Of a stretch of DNA of 64,000 nt, positions 49,442 to 60,183 are shown piece after piece. The DNA is from Leishmania infantum JPCM5. Its lineage: Eukaryota > Euglenozoa > Kinetoplastea > Trypanosomatida > Trypanosomatidae. The notes beneath the pieces are model-generated. The model did not search any database, was not told the origin of the DNA, and saw nothing but the letters and a program-made list of their open reading frames with translations. A program made the translations under genes and the position numbers. Where the stretch lies: the NCBI RefSeq assembly GCF_000002875.2, contig NC_009420.2, positions 1,464,951 through 1,528,950 of the forward strand, in the 5' to 3' direction. Each line of letters starts with the position of its first letter. Position 1 is the first letter of the stretch.

Positions 49442-49825
49442 ATGGTGAAAAAGAGTAGTGATGCGGAGGACGAGCTGGCGCAGCTGCAGGTGCCGGCGCA
49501 CCCTTTGCCTGGCGCGCGACTTGTGGCCGCGTCGTACACACCCTCCGACACCGTGATGGCGTCAGACAGTAGTGGCGGTGCTGCGCAGGCTGCAAAGGTC
49601 GGCAAACTGCGAGAGCGCATCAAACCCTATCCCGTCGCCGGCAGCAGGCCTGGGCACGGCGGCGTACTGGCGGACATCGAGCGACGACGCGCGCGTGACG
49701 TGCGCCGCACTTTGCGAGTCGCCGAGGCTGCAAAGCGAAGGCAGCAGAACCGCATCATTGCCATGGCGCTTGCACTCATCGCAGCGCTTGGCGTGGGCCT
49801 CTTGATATTTTCGCGGTTTGTGTGA
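49442..49825 (+). CDS. Small tail-anchored membrane protein, unknown function
   Basis: A 127-residue protein that I do not recognise. Residues 1-100 are soluble and end in a very basic helix (IERRRARDVRRTLRVAEAAKRRQQNR). The last about 22 residues form a single hydrophobic span (IIAMALALIAALGVGLLIFSRF) followed by one Val, the topology of a tail-anchored protein facing the cytosol. The middle contains KLRERIKPYPVAGSRPGHGG, a segment with Pro and Gly typical of small ER components such as SERP1/RAMP4-type proteins, although the similarity is too weak to name it. Codon use is GC3-rich and the ATG opens the frame. Confidence 0.75.
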   Translation: MVKKSSDAEDELAQLQVPAHPLPGARLVAASYTPSDTVMASDSSGGAAQAAKVGKLRERIKPYPVAGSRPGHGGVLADIERRRARDVRRTLRVAEAAKRRQQNRIIAMALALIAALGVGLLIFSRFV

Positions 49826-51511
49826 GATGAATGGCTTCAGCTCGTTTTGTGCCTCCCTTTCGTGCCTCCCCGGATCCTTCCGATGTACGACGCCCGCGTC
49901 GTCCAGAGTGCTCTTCGCGGTGCGTGCGTGTGGTTCTTACTATCGGCTTGCGAACTGCAAGCTATCGCACAGCGTACGTTTTTTTTTTGTTCGAAGTATG
50001 CGTGTACAGCGGCACATTGCACGGCTTTGACTATTCACAGAATCAGCGAACACACGCACATCCCATTAGACGTAGATTGAGGGCGAAGAGGGTTATGAAG
50101 GAAGACAATATTAGATGACGTGCGCGCCATCCCTCCGCTGTCGCCTTGAGCCCCCTTTCGCACCCTCTTTCTCCTCGGTCATCTGCGTCTTTTACGACCT
50201 TTCTCTTACGCCCCTCCTCCTATACATTGACTGGTGCGCCGCTTCCCCTTCTCGCTCGCGCATGCACCGCTTCTCTGTGGCGATAGGCCAGCTGCGCATC
50301 AGGCGATGCGGCGCGGTGACGGTGCCAAACCAAGCAGAGAACGGAGCGCACGATGGAGCTTCGTTTTGCTGCCTATCAGATGCACGCGCCTGCTCTCGCG
50401 CCTGTCTGCTTCGCCGCACTCCTCCATTCTACTTTCTCTCGCCCGGTTTCACTTTCTGCGAAGTCGGCGCAAGGAAACTAGACGGTGCCACCAGAGGTCA
50501 CTGTGATGTGACGCTGAAGATACAGAAAACAATACTTACCTCATGTCCTTTCCCACCACGTGTTGTTGGAGCTTGCAGGCCCGCGGCAAGAAGGGCTCTC
50601 TGGCTGTTGCCTACTGCCCTTCTCCCTCTCCCTCTTTCGTCCAATTTCGTGATTCAGCACTGCTTTGCTGCGCACCTCACCTCATGCTGCGAGGAGGAGG
50701 AGTGAAGGGGAGGACGCGCCTGCAGCGCTTGATCGGTGTGAACGCAAAAAAAAAACGCCTTTTTCGCCTCTACCTCCTCGCTTCCTTTTTGCGCCCGTGT
50801 CTGTTTTCCACCCACGCGCACCGCCTCCATCCCCCCTCTCCCTACACCTCGGCACGCATACACACGCCCGCTCTGCTATAAGGGCCGACAGTCCGGGTCA
50901 ACAACAACACAAAGGAAACGCGTAGGAACTGGAAAAAAAAGTAACAGCAAGAAAAAGAGACTACACGGCACATCACAGGACAGGAGAGGCGTTCTCGATT
51001 TCATACGTGTTGCCTAGAGTCACCGGCGAGCCGAGGCTTTTGGACTGATCCCAAGTCCTGTGTGACGCTTATCTTGGTGACGTGCTTGATCAAGGCCTCG
51101 CATCCTTCTGTGTGTGCGTGCGTGCGTGCGTGCAGAACGAGTTGAAGAGGAGACGCACCTTTTTTTTGCAAATCAGAGCGTCTTGCATTCCCCTGATCAG
51201 CAGCTCGACACCCACACTGCAGCTGCTGCAGTGGCCGCTCTTCCTGCACCTGTTCCCTAGACTCGCGTAACTAATTCCACGGACGCGGTGGCAAACCGAC
51301 CGCTGTCCTTCACTCCGCTCGCGCACCTCTCTCTTCTCTCTCCGTCGCTTCGTCCTATTCCATAGACGTAATTCAATCATTCGTGTAGGTGCTACTTTTT
51401 TTTGTGTGTGCTCCTTTGCGTGAGTGCTCCCATTGACGTGGGCTCGAGCCATCTGGCAGTGCACCGGGGCATGCGTACGCAAGCCCAAGTTAGGTTTCAA
51501 CTTGGTGCATA
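49826..51511. other. Intergenic region upstream of CDC73
   Basis: 3'UTR-like sequence, then C/T-rich segments at about 50110-50260, 50540-50660 and 51303-51360. The last ends at CATAG (AG 51364-51365), the likely acceptor for CDC73. A 13-codon upstream frame lies between that acceptor and the gene (separate entry). No other gene seen. Confidence 0.5.
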
Positions 51512-51512
51512 A
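51471..51512 (+). promoter_or_regulatory. Upstream open reading frame overlapping the CDC73 start
   Basis: An ATG at 51471 opens 13 codons and stops at TAA 51510-51512; the last base of the stop is the first base of the CDC73 ATG (TAATG). It would be in the leader if the acceptor at 51364-51365 is used, and it could lower translation or allow coupled re-initiation. A closer AG at 51492-51493 would exclude it. Confidence 0.4.
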
Positions 51513-52603
51513 TGGCGACTACATCGTCCTCCGCGGCGAGCGAGACTGCCGTGCGCACGGCGTGGTTCGACGCAATCGATGCGACAGCCGCCATGACAAG
51601 TACGGAGCCGCTGCAGCCCGCGGCGGAGTACACAGCCGACTCCTACCTGCCCCCCCTCTCTCTGGCCGGAGACCAGGCGGACTTCTTTGCGCAGCTCCGC
51701 GACCTCGACAGAGGATTTGCCGAGGCTGCCCCGTCGCTGTTCCTTCCACAAATGACGTTAGAGGAGGCTTGCCACGCAAAACCGAGCTTCTACCAAACCT
51801 TCCGCGGTGAGCGGGAGATCACGGAGACGACGTTTCAGCCACTGCCACTGAAGCAGCGCGATGAGGCCGGACAAGAGGCCGATGGATCGGCGGTGAATGG
51901 CCGCCACGGTTCTCGCAGGCGTCGGCAGGAGGCGCCGGCGCAGTCACGCGGCACAGCCCCGCTTTATGGTGGCTTTCTAGGTCAAGAGGCGATGTCACCG
52001 AGCACGGCGGTTCAGCGAAAGCCAGACTTCATGCCAATCATCCTCGTTCCCTCCGCTGCCACGGCTCCTCTGCAGCTCATGAATATCAAGCAGTTCCTGG
52101 AGCACGGCGCCTACGTCGATCCCGCTACCTTGTACGTTGATCTCGAGACCGGCATCGTCAACATTCGCGACTCCAAGCCGCGCTCGGTGATAGTGAAGCC
52201 TGGCAGCTTCCACGACCCACACAAGTACCACGTTGCCTTTCGCCAGTTTCGCGTCGTCGACGACCCGGACGAGGTGGACGATTGGTCGCAGGTGTGTGGT
52301 TGCATTGTAGAGGGCAAGCTGTGGCAGCTGAAAGGCTGGTACCCACACGAGCAGCCACAGTCGCGGCACCCGAGCCGCCTCTTTTCGCGCATTCGGGCCT
52401 TCTTAGCGTACTTCGAAGAGGACAAGGTGCCTCCGCAGTGCCGTGAGTGGAATGTGCAGAGTCTTGCCTTGACGCGTAACCTGCTGAAGGACCAGGTGCA
52501 CATCGCACTTGCCTCGCAGTTCTGGGAACAGCTCTATACCTTTCTAGATGAGCACCCGATGTTCTCCCGGTACACGATCCCACTCACAGACGAGCGCCTG
52601 TAG
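51512..52603 (+). CDS. CDC73: Cdc73/parafibromin homologue, Paf1 complex subunit
   Basis: 363 residues. The C-terminal half (from about residue 168) carries the Cdc73 C-terminal Ras-like domain: FMPIILVPSAATAPLQLMNI corresponds to the parafibromin [20 protein letters not shown] segment, FRVVDDPDEVDDWSQVCGC to YRVVDQP...DWDRVVAVF, GKLWQLKGW to GPAWQFKGW, LFSRIRAFLAYFEE to IFAKIKAFHLKYDE, and the end has FWEQLYTFLDEH matching FWETLDRYMVKH. Cdc73 links the Paf1 complex to elongating RNA polymerase II and chromatin. In kinetoplastids, which transcribe polycistronically, a Paf1-like complex with CTR9 and CDC73 is known. The N-terminal half is short and includes SFYQTFRGEREITET. Length resembles yeast Cdc73 (393) more than human (531). 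The ATG at 51512 is the first in the frame. Confidence 0.88.
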   Translation: MATTSSSAASETAVRTAWFDAIDATAAMTSTEPLQPAAEYTADSYLPPLSLAGDQADFFAQLRDLDRGFAEAAPSLFLPQMTLEEACHAKPSFYQTFRGEREITETTFQPLPLKQRDEAGQEADGSAVNGRHGSRRRRQEAPAQSRGTAPLYGGFLGQEAMSPSTAVQRKPDFMPIILVPSAATAPLQLMNIKQFLEHGAYVDPATLYVDLETGIVNIRDSKPRSVIVKPGSFHDPHKYHVAFRQFRVVDDPDEVDDWSQVCGCIVEGKLWQLKGWYPHEQPQSRHPSRLFSRIRAFLAYFEEDKVPPQCREWNVQSLALTRNLLKDQVHIALASQFWEQLYTFLDEHPMFSRYTIPLTDERL

Positions 52604-55013
52604 TGTCAAACCGGGTGGTGTTGGTGTGGCCGTGTGCATGCGTGCATGTGTGTGGGTGGCGTGGGCGACGGTATCGGCGTTTATTTATTTGTATCCGTTG
52701 CCGCGCGGAGACACGACAGGAAGGGAATGACAAGACGATGTCGTGTGGGTGCACCCGCCTACACTCTTTGTGCTGGCCCATGGGCGTGTTTGCTGTACGC
52801 TTCTCTCTTCGTTTTTGGTTCTTTTGGCTGGCTCCCGCTCGCTGCCTCCATCCCCCTTCTCTCATGTTTCTCGTGTAGCGCCGGCTAGAGGGAAGGGGGT
52901 GGCTCGAAGGCGGCGACGGCAGGCCGCTGGCAGGACAGAAAGGGAGAGAGCGTGACTTCTCCTGCTGGGTGCCTGCGTATGTAGAGGGGGCGGCGGTGGA
53001 TGCGCTCGTGTAATACGGCACCTCGTTTTTGCTTGTCTCAGTTGTCTTGGCCATTGCCACGAGGGTTCGACCAGAAAGAGCGTGTGTGTGTGTGGGGGGG
53101 GGGGCAAACCATATTGAGCCCAAAGGGTCCACCGGAAACGGAAGGACACCACCACCAAGCACAGCTAAGCGCATGCACACAGACAGAAAGAGTAAACGAA
53201 CAACAAAAAATAACTGAGAATCGCCAACGATCGAGAACCTTAAACGTATGCTGCCTTCTACTCTCCTCCACCCGCCCATCCACCACCACCCCTCTCCCCC
53301 TCATGAGCGCCTTACATTTCTTTTCGGTGCACCTTGCTCGCCACATCTTTTTCATGTTTTTTTTTTCTCTTGTGATCAGAATAAGCAAGAAGGTAAGCGA
53401 TAGGCAGAGGGGAGGTTGGGAGCGAGGACGGCGGCCATATATGAAAGCGGATGGGAAGCGAACGCAGCCAAAAAGAAAAAAACAGATTGGGCAGCAGACG
53501 CGACGGACACACTCCCTCTATGTCTCTTGTTTATCTCTGTATTCCACAGGCCGCTTTCCCTTTTTCCTCATTTGCCTCTTCTCCTCTCTTTCTCTATCCC
53601 CATTACCACAGTTTTCACGCTGTGTGTGTGTGTGTCTTGGTGGGCACGTTCGCGTTTCTCATTGCTGCGCTGCGCCTTTGATGACCATCTCTACTGTCTT
53701 TTTTTTTGTGTGCTGTTTGGTGTTCGTTCTTTGGCACCGCCCTTTGCAGGCTCTGATTTCTTCGACTCTTTCTGTGGGCGTAGTGCGCTCGCAGGCGCAC
53801 ATGTGTGCGCGTATGCATCTGCTCTCTCTCTCTCTTTGCGAGTCTTCACGAAACTCTCGTCAGTGTAGCAGCGGCCCCGCCGAACTTTTTCGTCGTGGGA
53901 TTTCACTGCAGTACTTTGATTGCCAGCGCATGCACATCGTCAGGATCGAAAGGAAACGCGCACCAAATGCGTGAGGAAGACGGTTGGCGGCACTCATGGT
54001 GATGAAGAAGTGACGTTCTGTGTCTGTTTTTTTTTTCGGCGTATGCGTGCAACGCCGGTGAGGAGGTGTGATGTCGCCACCGTTGAAGATTGCATGATTT
54101 GTCTTGCTTCATTGGTTTGAGTGTGTCGGGTGAGCGGATTCTGCGCTAGGTTTTTTCCTTTCCCCCTTGAAGCCCCTCCCTCCCCACTATCGCAGTGATG
54201 CCGTTCATAGTGCGCTTGGTGTAGTAGGTTTTCGCTGTGTGACCCATTGTGAAGCGCGTGTCTATGCGCGTGTGAGCCCGCAGCTGTCTGCTCCACTCTG
54301 AACGAGCGACCGTAAAAGCAAGTATGCATACCGTTTTTTTTTTTCGCTCCTGAACACGAAGGTTTCGGCGAAGAAATGCAAGAAAAGGTGATGTGCCATC
54401 CCAATCGAGGACGGCGGGCTCAGCAAGGCGGATTACAAGTGTTTGTTGCGGTTTGTGCTCGTCGCTGTTCAAACGTGGAGGCGCTCTCGCGTCATCGACG
54501 GCGCCTCGAGCCTATGGCCTCTTGCACGTACTTGCGAGCGTCAACGGCGGGAGCGGGCCAGATGACCTCGAAGTCGGTTGAACTGGTTGAGCTTGGGCGG
54601 TTGTGTATGAGCAGTGGTGAGGTCCGGCGTGATTAGCGTTGCTAAGCGAAAGGAAAAGGATCCCAGGCAGAAGCGCACACAGCCAGTGTTGCTTGCGCAG
54701 CACTTGACCCCCTCACTTCAGCACACAAGGGGCTGTGCGCTAAAGCTTTCTTCAGGTGAAACTGCATCTCAACCCGCTTCTCTGTACCTCTATGTCTAAC
54801 CTTTTTGCGCTTCGATCCATTATGCACATGCATGCCTTCCGCCTCTCTCGCTCAAGCACACAAACATACAAGCTTCAATCAGTGATCACAGCTTGAGAGG
54901 ATTGCGCGCGTACAGAGACTCGGACAGGAAGCAGCGAGCACAGACAACAATCAAATTGACTCCACGTTATACCCCCCTCCACACACACACACACACACAT
55001 CCTTTAGCCGAGA
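52604..55013. other. Long intergenic region upstream of HslV
   Basis: About 2.4 kb. It holds a (TG)n run ending in eleven G (about 53083-53104), several poly-T tracts, and an AC microsatellite at about 54981-54999 immediately before the HslV acceptor (CCTTTAG, AG 55006-55007). Open frames are low-complexity and unsupported. Confidence 0.55.
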
Positions 55014-55676
55014 ATGTTCCGTCGTCTTGCCACCCGCTCCACGTCCTTCGTGACGGGGGCCGCCGTGCAGGCGCGTCACACCACCATTCTTTCTGTGCGA
55101 AAGGGCAACAAAGTAATCCTTATTGGGGACCGTCAGGTGACCTTGGGCGAGCGTATTGTGGCGAAGAGTAGCGCCTGCAAGCTGCGCAAGCTCAACGACA
55201 ACGTTGTAATTGGCTTCGCCGGCAGCACGGCGGACGCTTTTGCGTTGATGGAAAAACTGGAAAACAAGTTGAACGACTTTCCGGAGCAGCTGTCTCGCGC
55301 CGCGGTGGAGCTGGCAAAGGACTGGCGCACCGACCGCGCCCTCCGCCGCCTCGAGGCATCCCTCATTGTGTGCAGCAAGGAGGAGACGTTGGAGATTGAT
55401 GGGCAGGGCAACGTAATCACCCCTGAGGCTGACGGCATCATCGCCATTGGCTCGGGTGGCACGTATGCCAAGGCGGCGGCTCGTGCGCTTATTGACGTTG
55501 ACGGCTATGATGCAGAACGCATCGCGCGCAAGGCGATGAGGATTGCCACCGACATCGATGTCTTCAGCAACAGCAACTGGGATGTGGAGATCTTGACGCG
55601 TGAGGAAGAAGCGGTAAAGAAGGAGGAGGCGGAGAAGGCGGAGAAGGCGCAGAATGAGGCGCAGAGCAAGGAATAG
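55014..55676 (+). CDS. HslV: HslV (ClpQ) protease subunit, mitochondrial
   Basis: 220 residues. This is the proteolytic subunit of the bacterial-type HslVU (ClpYQ) ATP-dependent protease, which in trypanosomatids works in the mitochondrion and affects kinetoplast DNA replication. A 22-residue presequence ([18 protein letters not shown]...) precedes the mature N-terminal Thr-Thr (Thr23 is the expected nucleophile, in [12 protein letters not shown]). Family motifs are [51 protein letters not shown] and [16 protein letters not shown]. The protein carries a C-terminal Lys/Glu-rich tail (about residues 197-220) beyond the roughly 175-residue bacterial core. The partner ATPase HslU is not in the window. 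Confidence 0.97.
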   Translation: MFRRLATRSTSFVTGAAVQARHTTILSVRKGNKVILIGDRQVTLGERIVAKSSACKLRKLNDNVVIGFAGSTADAFALMEKLENKLNDFPEQLSRAAVELAKDWRTDRALRRLEASLIVCSKEETLEIDGQGNVITPEADGIIAIGSGGTYAKAAARALIDVDGYDAERIARKAMRIATDIDVFSNSNWDVEILTREEEAVKKEEAEKAEKAQNEAQSKE

Positions 55677-57363
55677 AGGAAGGTGTAAGAGTGTGCTCGT
55701 CTTAGCGGTTGGCGTGCAGCGTCGTCCCTTCTTTGCAGCACCATCAGCTTTCCGTATTGTAGCGCACGCCAGCGCACGGCCCCCGCTTCCTCGTGCATCT
55801 CGCTACCGTGGCAGTCGCACTTCCGTGCGAACCATTTTTTTTGTCCGTGTTCTTTGTGTTCTTCCTCTGTTGAGGTGCTGCCGGTGTTTCTGTCGTTGTT
55901 GGTAAGGCATAACATAATCCCCACCCTCCCCCGGCTCTGTGGTGTCGGCTTTGAGTGCTGCTGACGCCAGCGCCGTTTCGCACCCCCGCCTGCTGGGATC
56001 GGCGGTGAGGGTGCGGAGAACGCAAAGCGACTTCCGCGGGGCAGAAGGCGATACCTGCAACGGCTCCGCCTAATCAAGGAGAAGCGGTGGCGGCCACGCA
56101 CAGGATTCTGTCGCGTGCACAAAATGTGCGGCTGTTGCACAATCTTTCCGGCAACCGCCGTTGCTGCTATCGCCTCCGCGTCGGCGGGCTGCTTCGCTTG
56201 CTGCACACCCCCGCCCTCATGCCCCCCTCCTCACCCACCCACCCCCACAGGCACACACGTGTATTCTGCGTTTGTTCTCTCTTACGCTCTTCTTCTCATT
56301 TTTCCTCGTCACTGAACTCGCGAACCAGAGCATCGTTGCCGCTGCTCACGCTTCGGATTGCACCTCTCCTTTCTCTCTCTCGCTGTTTCGCTTTCCTCTC
56401 CCCCTCCCCACCCGCTTTCGCGATCCCGCCGGCACGTAAATGGCTTAGGTGGCAAAACACAAACACGCATACACGAACCGCCTTTCCGGTGTCCCTCCCT
56501 GTCGCGCACTTCTTCGCACAGGCTTCCACGGCAAGGAGCTGGCAAACACACACTGGCGTTAACAACAACGGAAACGAAAAGGAAAAGGCATCGTCAAGAA
56601 GTGAGCACACGGAAGTGGAGAAGGGAAGGGGTGGGAGTATCTCTCAGCATCCGCAGCGCGCCCGCACACACACACACACACACGTGCAAAGAGGAGGAAA
56701 GCGAGGTACCTGCGGCAATTGGCAAAGGAAAACACCCAAGCAACAACAGGCAGTGTCTCGATAAGGAGGGAGGGGAGCGACGACGACGAAGGGACGTCTC
56801 GCATTTTTCGCCGTTGCAGCAGGCGTTCTGTGCCTCTGTGCGCCGATCTTGAAGCTTCTTTTGTGTGTGTGTGTGTGTCTTTTGATTTGCTTTGCAGCGT
56901 GGTACTCCTTCTTCTACGTTACACGCGACTTTCTTTTACATGCTCTTAACATGCACTTAACAGTAACCGACTCGACTAATAAAAAGACACAGACAGACGC
57001 ACTCACACGCCTGCTCCTCACCCGTCGCCTACACCCCGCACACCCACCCCTGTTACGTTGTGCTCGCTTTCCATCGCCGAGTCGGCGTACGTTTCAGCCG
57101 TTGGTGCCCTTCCCTCCCTCTCTCCTCTCCCCTTTTGTGTCTGCTCTTAGGCAGTGGCAGTGCAAGTGTGACGGAGTAGGGTAGGTGACTAAGTTCGCCG
57201 GCGTCCACGTGTGTGGCTCCGAGAGCTCCACTCGCACATACACCACACGAAGCAGCGCCTCTCTCGACGGACACTACTTGAGGATAAGTTGCTGATTTTC
57301 TCTCGCTTGTCCTCACCCCCGTTGCCCTCACCCCCTTTGCCCTCACCTGCTGCACTGTCGGCG
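55677..57363. other. Intergenic region
   Basis: 3'UTR-like sequence, C/T-rich from about 56200, a CA run at about 56665-56682, a TG run near 56862-56878, and a small tandem repeat of TTGCCCTCACCCC units at about 57312-57350. An acceptor-like AG follows CTGCTCTTAG near 57150. No gene seen. Confidence 0.5.
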
Positions 57364-59583
57364 ATGGGGCGAATCGACTCCTCTTGTGTCGCTGCCACGG
57401 TGACGCCTAGCAAGGTCGGCGCATCGTCGTCTTGTCCCGGCACGGCGACAAGCACTGGCAAGATAGACGAGCCTGCTTCTCGCGCCGCTGCCCCGCAGGG
57501 CCGGGCGCAGCGATGTGGCCGAGCGCGACCCGCCCAGATGCACAACAGCCTCAGTGCGGGGATGTGTGATAACCAACAGCAGCACGCCGCAGGCGTTTGG
57601 AAGTTGATTGCAGGGCCGCAGAGCGCCTCCACGACTCCGCCGCCGCTCGTGATGGGTGACGGCACAGGCGGCGAGGATCATGCGCAGGCTGCCCACACCG
57701 GCGTCCGGTGGACTAAGCACGCGTGGGAAAAGGGCAACGACTGCCCTGCGGGTAGCGCGTACGGGTCTTTTGTAGGCGCGCCGCTGCGCAGGCTGCCGCC
57801 AACGCCTCCGTTCCCTGGTGTGCGTCTTCCCGCCTGGTGTCGGTCCGCGTCGGCGACGGCGTATCCGCTCTCCGAGGATGGCCTCACAAACGAGCTGCTG
57901 GACTTCTTCTATTATCTGCAGTTGACCTCCCATGAGGAAGCGGCACGGGAGCGGCTGCTTGGCTACGTGCAGGCGTGCGTGGCGAAGTTGTGGGGCCCCT
58001 GTAAACCGGGGAGCGAAGCCGAGGGAACAGCACAGGTGATGCTGTACGGCAGCTACGCTCTAGGGCTTTCTCTTCCAAGCAGCGACATTGATCTTGCCCT
58101 GACTTTCCCGGCCGAGGAGCAGGTGGACGTCGCGACCATTGCAGTTGAGGAAAGGAGTGGGGATCGCGCTCTCCTGGCGCCGGCGGTCTCGAAGAAACGC
58201 CAGGCGCTGCACCTTGAGCGGCTCCACGATCTTGCCGAGCAGCTGCGGAACTCTGCGACGTTTCCCGAGTTGGAGGTAGAGGTGTATGATCAGTGCCGTG
58301 TGCCGCGCATTCATCTACGAGACAGGACTTGTGGTGGCGTGTCGTGTGACATCAACAGCTCCTTCGCCTCAGCACGCATCGCCCGCATCGTGGCGCGGCA
58401 GCGGCTATGGCTACAGGACTCCCCGCTCGCGGCGTTCCTCGTGCGCGTCACCAAGGCAGCCGTGAAGCAGTGGGGCCTCCACGAAGTGTTCTGGGGCGGC
58501 GTCGCCTCCACTGCGCTGTACTGCCTAGTGCTCCGCTTCCTCGCCCAGATGGAACAGCTTTGCCGACACGCGCAGGTGGAGGAGAATTTGTCTCCACCGC
58601 GCTACGCGGAGGCCGCCGCCGCGCATGTCGCAACGCAGCTCTCTTCGTTGGCTTGTTCGTCACCGTTGTCTTCACCACAACTCTCCATGCCACACCCAGC
58701 CAACGAGTCTTTCGCAGCGTTTACCCCAGTTCCAGCCGGCACGGCTTCCACTGCTCGCGGCCTCAACAGGCTAAGCGCGGCGGCAGCCGTTCCTTCATAT
58801 GTACCCAGCTGGGTTGTGAATAGCAGGAAGCACGACTTGAACAAGTCGTCGTCCTTGTGCGATATGGACAAGAACAGCGCGCTGTGCCCTGTCAGTTTGA
58901 CCGCTTGCTCCCTTTCCGATTGGAGCACGATGAGCAGCACGTGCGACGAGGATAGGGAGGCGGACGACGAGGTGGATGGCTACACGCAGGCGGGTCTCAC
59001 GCGCACCTCCGGCGCCACCACCACTGCGACTACGCCGATCTCTCGCACCGCGGCGAGCACACCGATGCCGGCTGCAAGCGAAGCGCATGAGGGAGGCACA
59101 GCGACCGCATCGAGTGCCTTGGCACCACCAGTGAGCGTCAATTCTGCTGCGCTTCGCGAGGGCGTGTTTCCCAGTGCGGATGGACTTACTCAGATCGCGC
59201 GATCACGGTATGGCGCGTCGCCAGCGCGTCTACTGCTGAAGCTGTGGAAGTTTCTTTCTGCCGACGCTTTTGCGAACGGGTATCAGGTAGCAGATGCCTT
59301 TGGAGATGACGCGGTGTGGTGCGACTGCGGCGAGGCGGGCGACTCGGCCGCGCTACCAAAGCAGCTTCCGCTCATGGCGTCGCTTGAACTGGCCACGATT
59401 GCGGGCATGAGCAGCGCCGACCTCTCCGCTGCATCTTTTCGGCTTCCTGAGCTACTGGCACTCTTTCGCCACTCGAGCACGTCACTGGAGAGCATGCTCC
59501 GGTATCAGCGCTACCCGCGGCGCACCGTGCCAACGATGCTCTCTACCATCTTTGTCGACCCTCGGCTGCCGACTAACTCTTGA
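57364..59583 (+). CDS. Non-canonical poly(A) polymerase / TRF4-type nucleotidyltransferase
   Basis: A 739-residue protein of the DNA polymerase beta-like nucleotidyltransferase superfamily, which adds nucleotides to RNA 3' ends. The catalytic signature is GSYALGLSLPSSDIDLAL at residues 229-246, with Asp241 and Asp243 as the two metal ligands; the third carboxylate is Asp329 in GVSCDINSSF. Helices around 345-400 (FLVRVTKAAVKQWGL) belong to the central domain. A PAP-associated-like block (LLLKLWKFLSADAFANG) appears near 620-640, separated from the catalytic part by an insertion of about 200 low-complexity residues. Kinetoplastids have several members (ncPAP1/2, TUTases); uridylyl versus adenylyl specificity cannot be read from the sequence. 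The frame opens at GTG at 57211, but the first ATG is at 57364. Confidence 0.85.
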   Translation: MGRIDSSCVAATVTPSKVGASSSCPGTATSTGKIDEPASRAAAPQGRAQRCGRARPAQMHNSLSAGMCDNQQQHAAGVWKLIAGPQSASTTPPPLVMGDGTGGEDHAQAAHTGVRWTKHAWEKGNDCPAGSAYGSFVGAPLRRLPPTPPFPGVRLPAWCRSASATAYPLSEDGLTNELLDFFYYLQLTSHEEAARERLLGYVQACVAKLWGPCKPGSEAEGTAQVMLYGSYALGLSLPSSDIDLALTFPAEEQVDVATIAVEERSGDRALLAPAVSKKRQALHLERLHDLAEQLRNSATFPELEVEVYDQCRVPRIHLRDRTCGGVSCDINSSFASARIARIVARQRLWLQDSPLAAFLVRVTKAAVKQWGLHEVFWGGVASTALYCLVLRFLAQMEQLCRHAQVEENLSPPRYAEAAAAHVATQLSSLACSSPLSSPQLSMPHPANESFAAFTPVPAGTASTARGLNRLSAAAAVPSYVPSWVVNSRKHDLNKSSSLCDMDKNSALCPVSLTACSLSDWSTMSSTCDEDREADDEVDGYTQAGLTRTSGATTTATTPISRTAASTPMPAASEAHEGGTATASSALAPPVSVNSAALREGVFPSADGLTQIARSRYGASPARLLLKLWKFLSADAFANGYQVADAFGDDAVWCDCGEAGDSAALPKQLPLMASLELATIAGMSSADLSAASFRLPELLALFRHSSTSLESMLRYQRYPRRTVPTMLSTIFVDPRLPTNS

Positions 59584-59643
59584 AGGAGCGTGGTGGCGCT
59601 GTGCATCTGTTCTCTTCTTTCACTGAGCTCGTCGTGATCATGA
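59584..59643. other. Short 3'UTR before retroposon copy 2
   Basis: Sixty bases between the nucleotidyltransferase stop and the second SIDER-like copy, so the element sits at the start of this gene's 3'UTR. Confidence 0.5.
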
Positions 59644-60183
59644 GGTTACACCTCAGTGTGGTATCTCGGGGTTCAAGAGCCCCCCACACGGCGTGCGAGG
59701 AAGCCAAGCAGCCCCCCTATCCCTGCCATATACCCCTGCCAATGCCAAACCACTTCTTGTGGTGGCAGGGTCACGCACCTACGGCGTAGGGGTGGACAGA
59801 GCGATGCACCGCTGCGGATGTGGGCGGTCAGGCCGTGGATGTGGCGGCGTCGGAGCGGCCCGCGACAGTGGGCAGGACTGTGCCATCCATATGCTGAGGC
59901 AGAGGGTCCGCGTGACGTGAGCGTATCCCACCCGGCCTCTCGCTGCCGGCTGGTGGGGAGCCTGAGTGTGTCCCCCCGAGAGGGCGGGACCCGGCGGCGG
60001 CTGGCGAAGCGGGCGGGTGTGTAGAGTTTGGGGCAGGGGTCGCGCTCAGGTGGCTGAGCCGGCACATTGCTGCAGCACGTGTGTCTACGCCTGCATCGCA
60101 CCACGCAGAGGGGCCTGCCACATGCCGGGGTACTTGAGCGGAGTTGACGTCTTGCTCTCTGGCAGAGAAATGGGCACGCTGAA
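59644..60183 (+). mobile_element. SIDER-like degenerate retroposon, copy 2 (sense)
   Basis: The same 540-bp element as at 42248-42787, here on the + strand and therefore sense to the genes. Comparing the two copies line by line I found no difference. This copy lacks an A-tail (GGGCACGCTGAA runs straight into AGTGTCTCTG) and I see no flanking direct repeat. Its place directly after the nucleotidyltransferase gene fits the SIDER habit of lying in 3'UTRs, where such elements influence mRNA stability or translation in Leishmania. The open frames inside are not genes. Confidence 0.7.
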
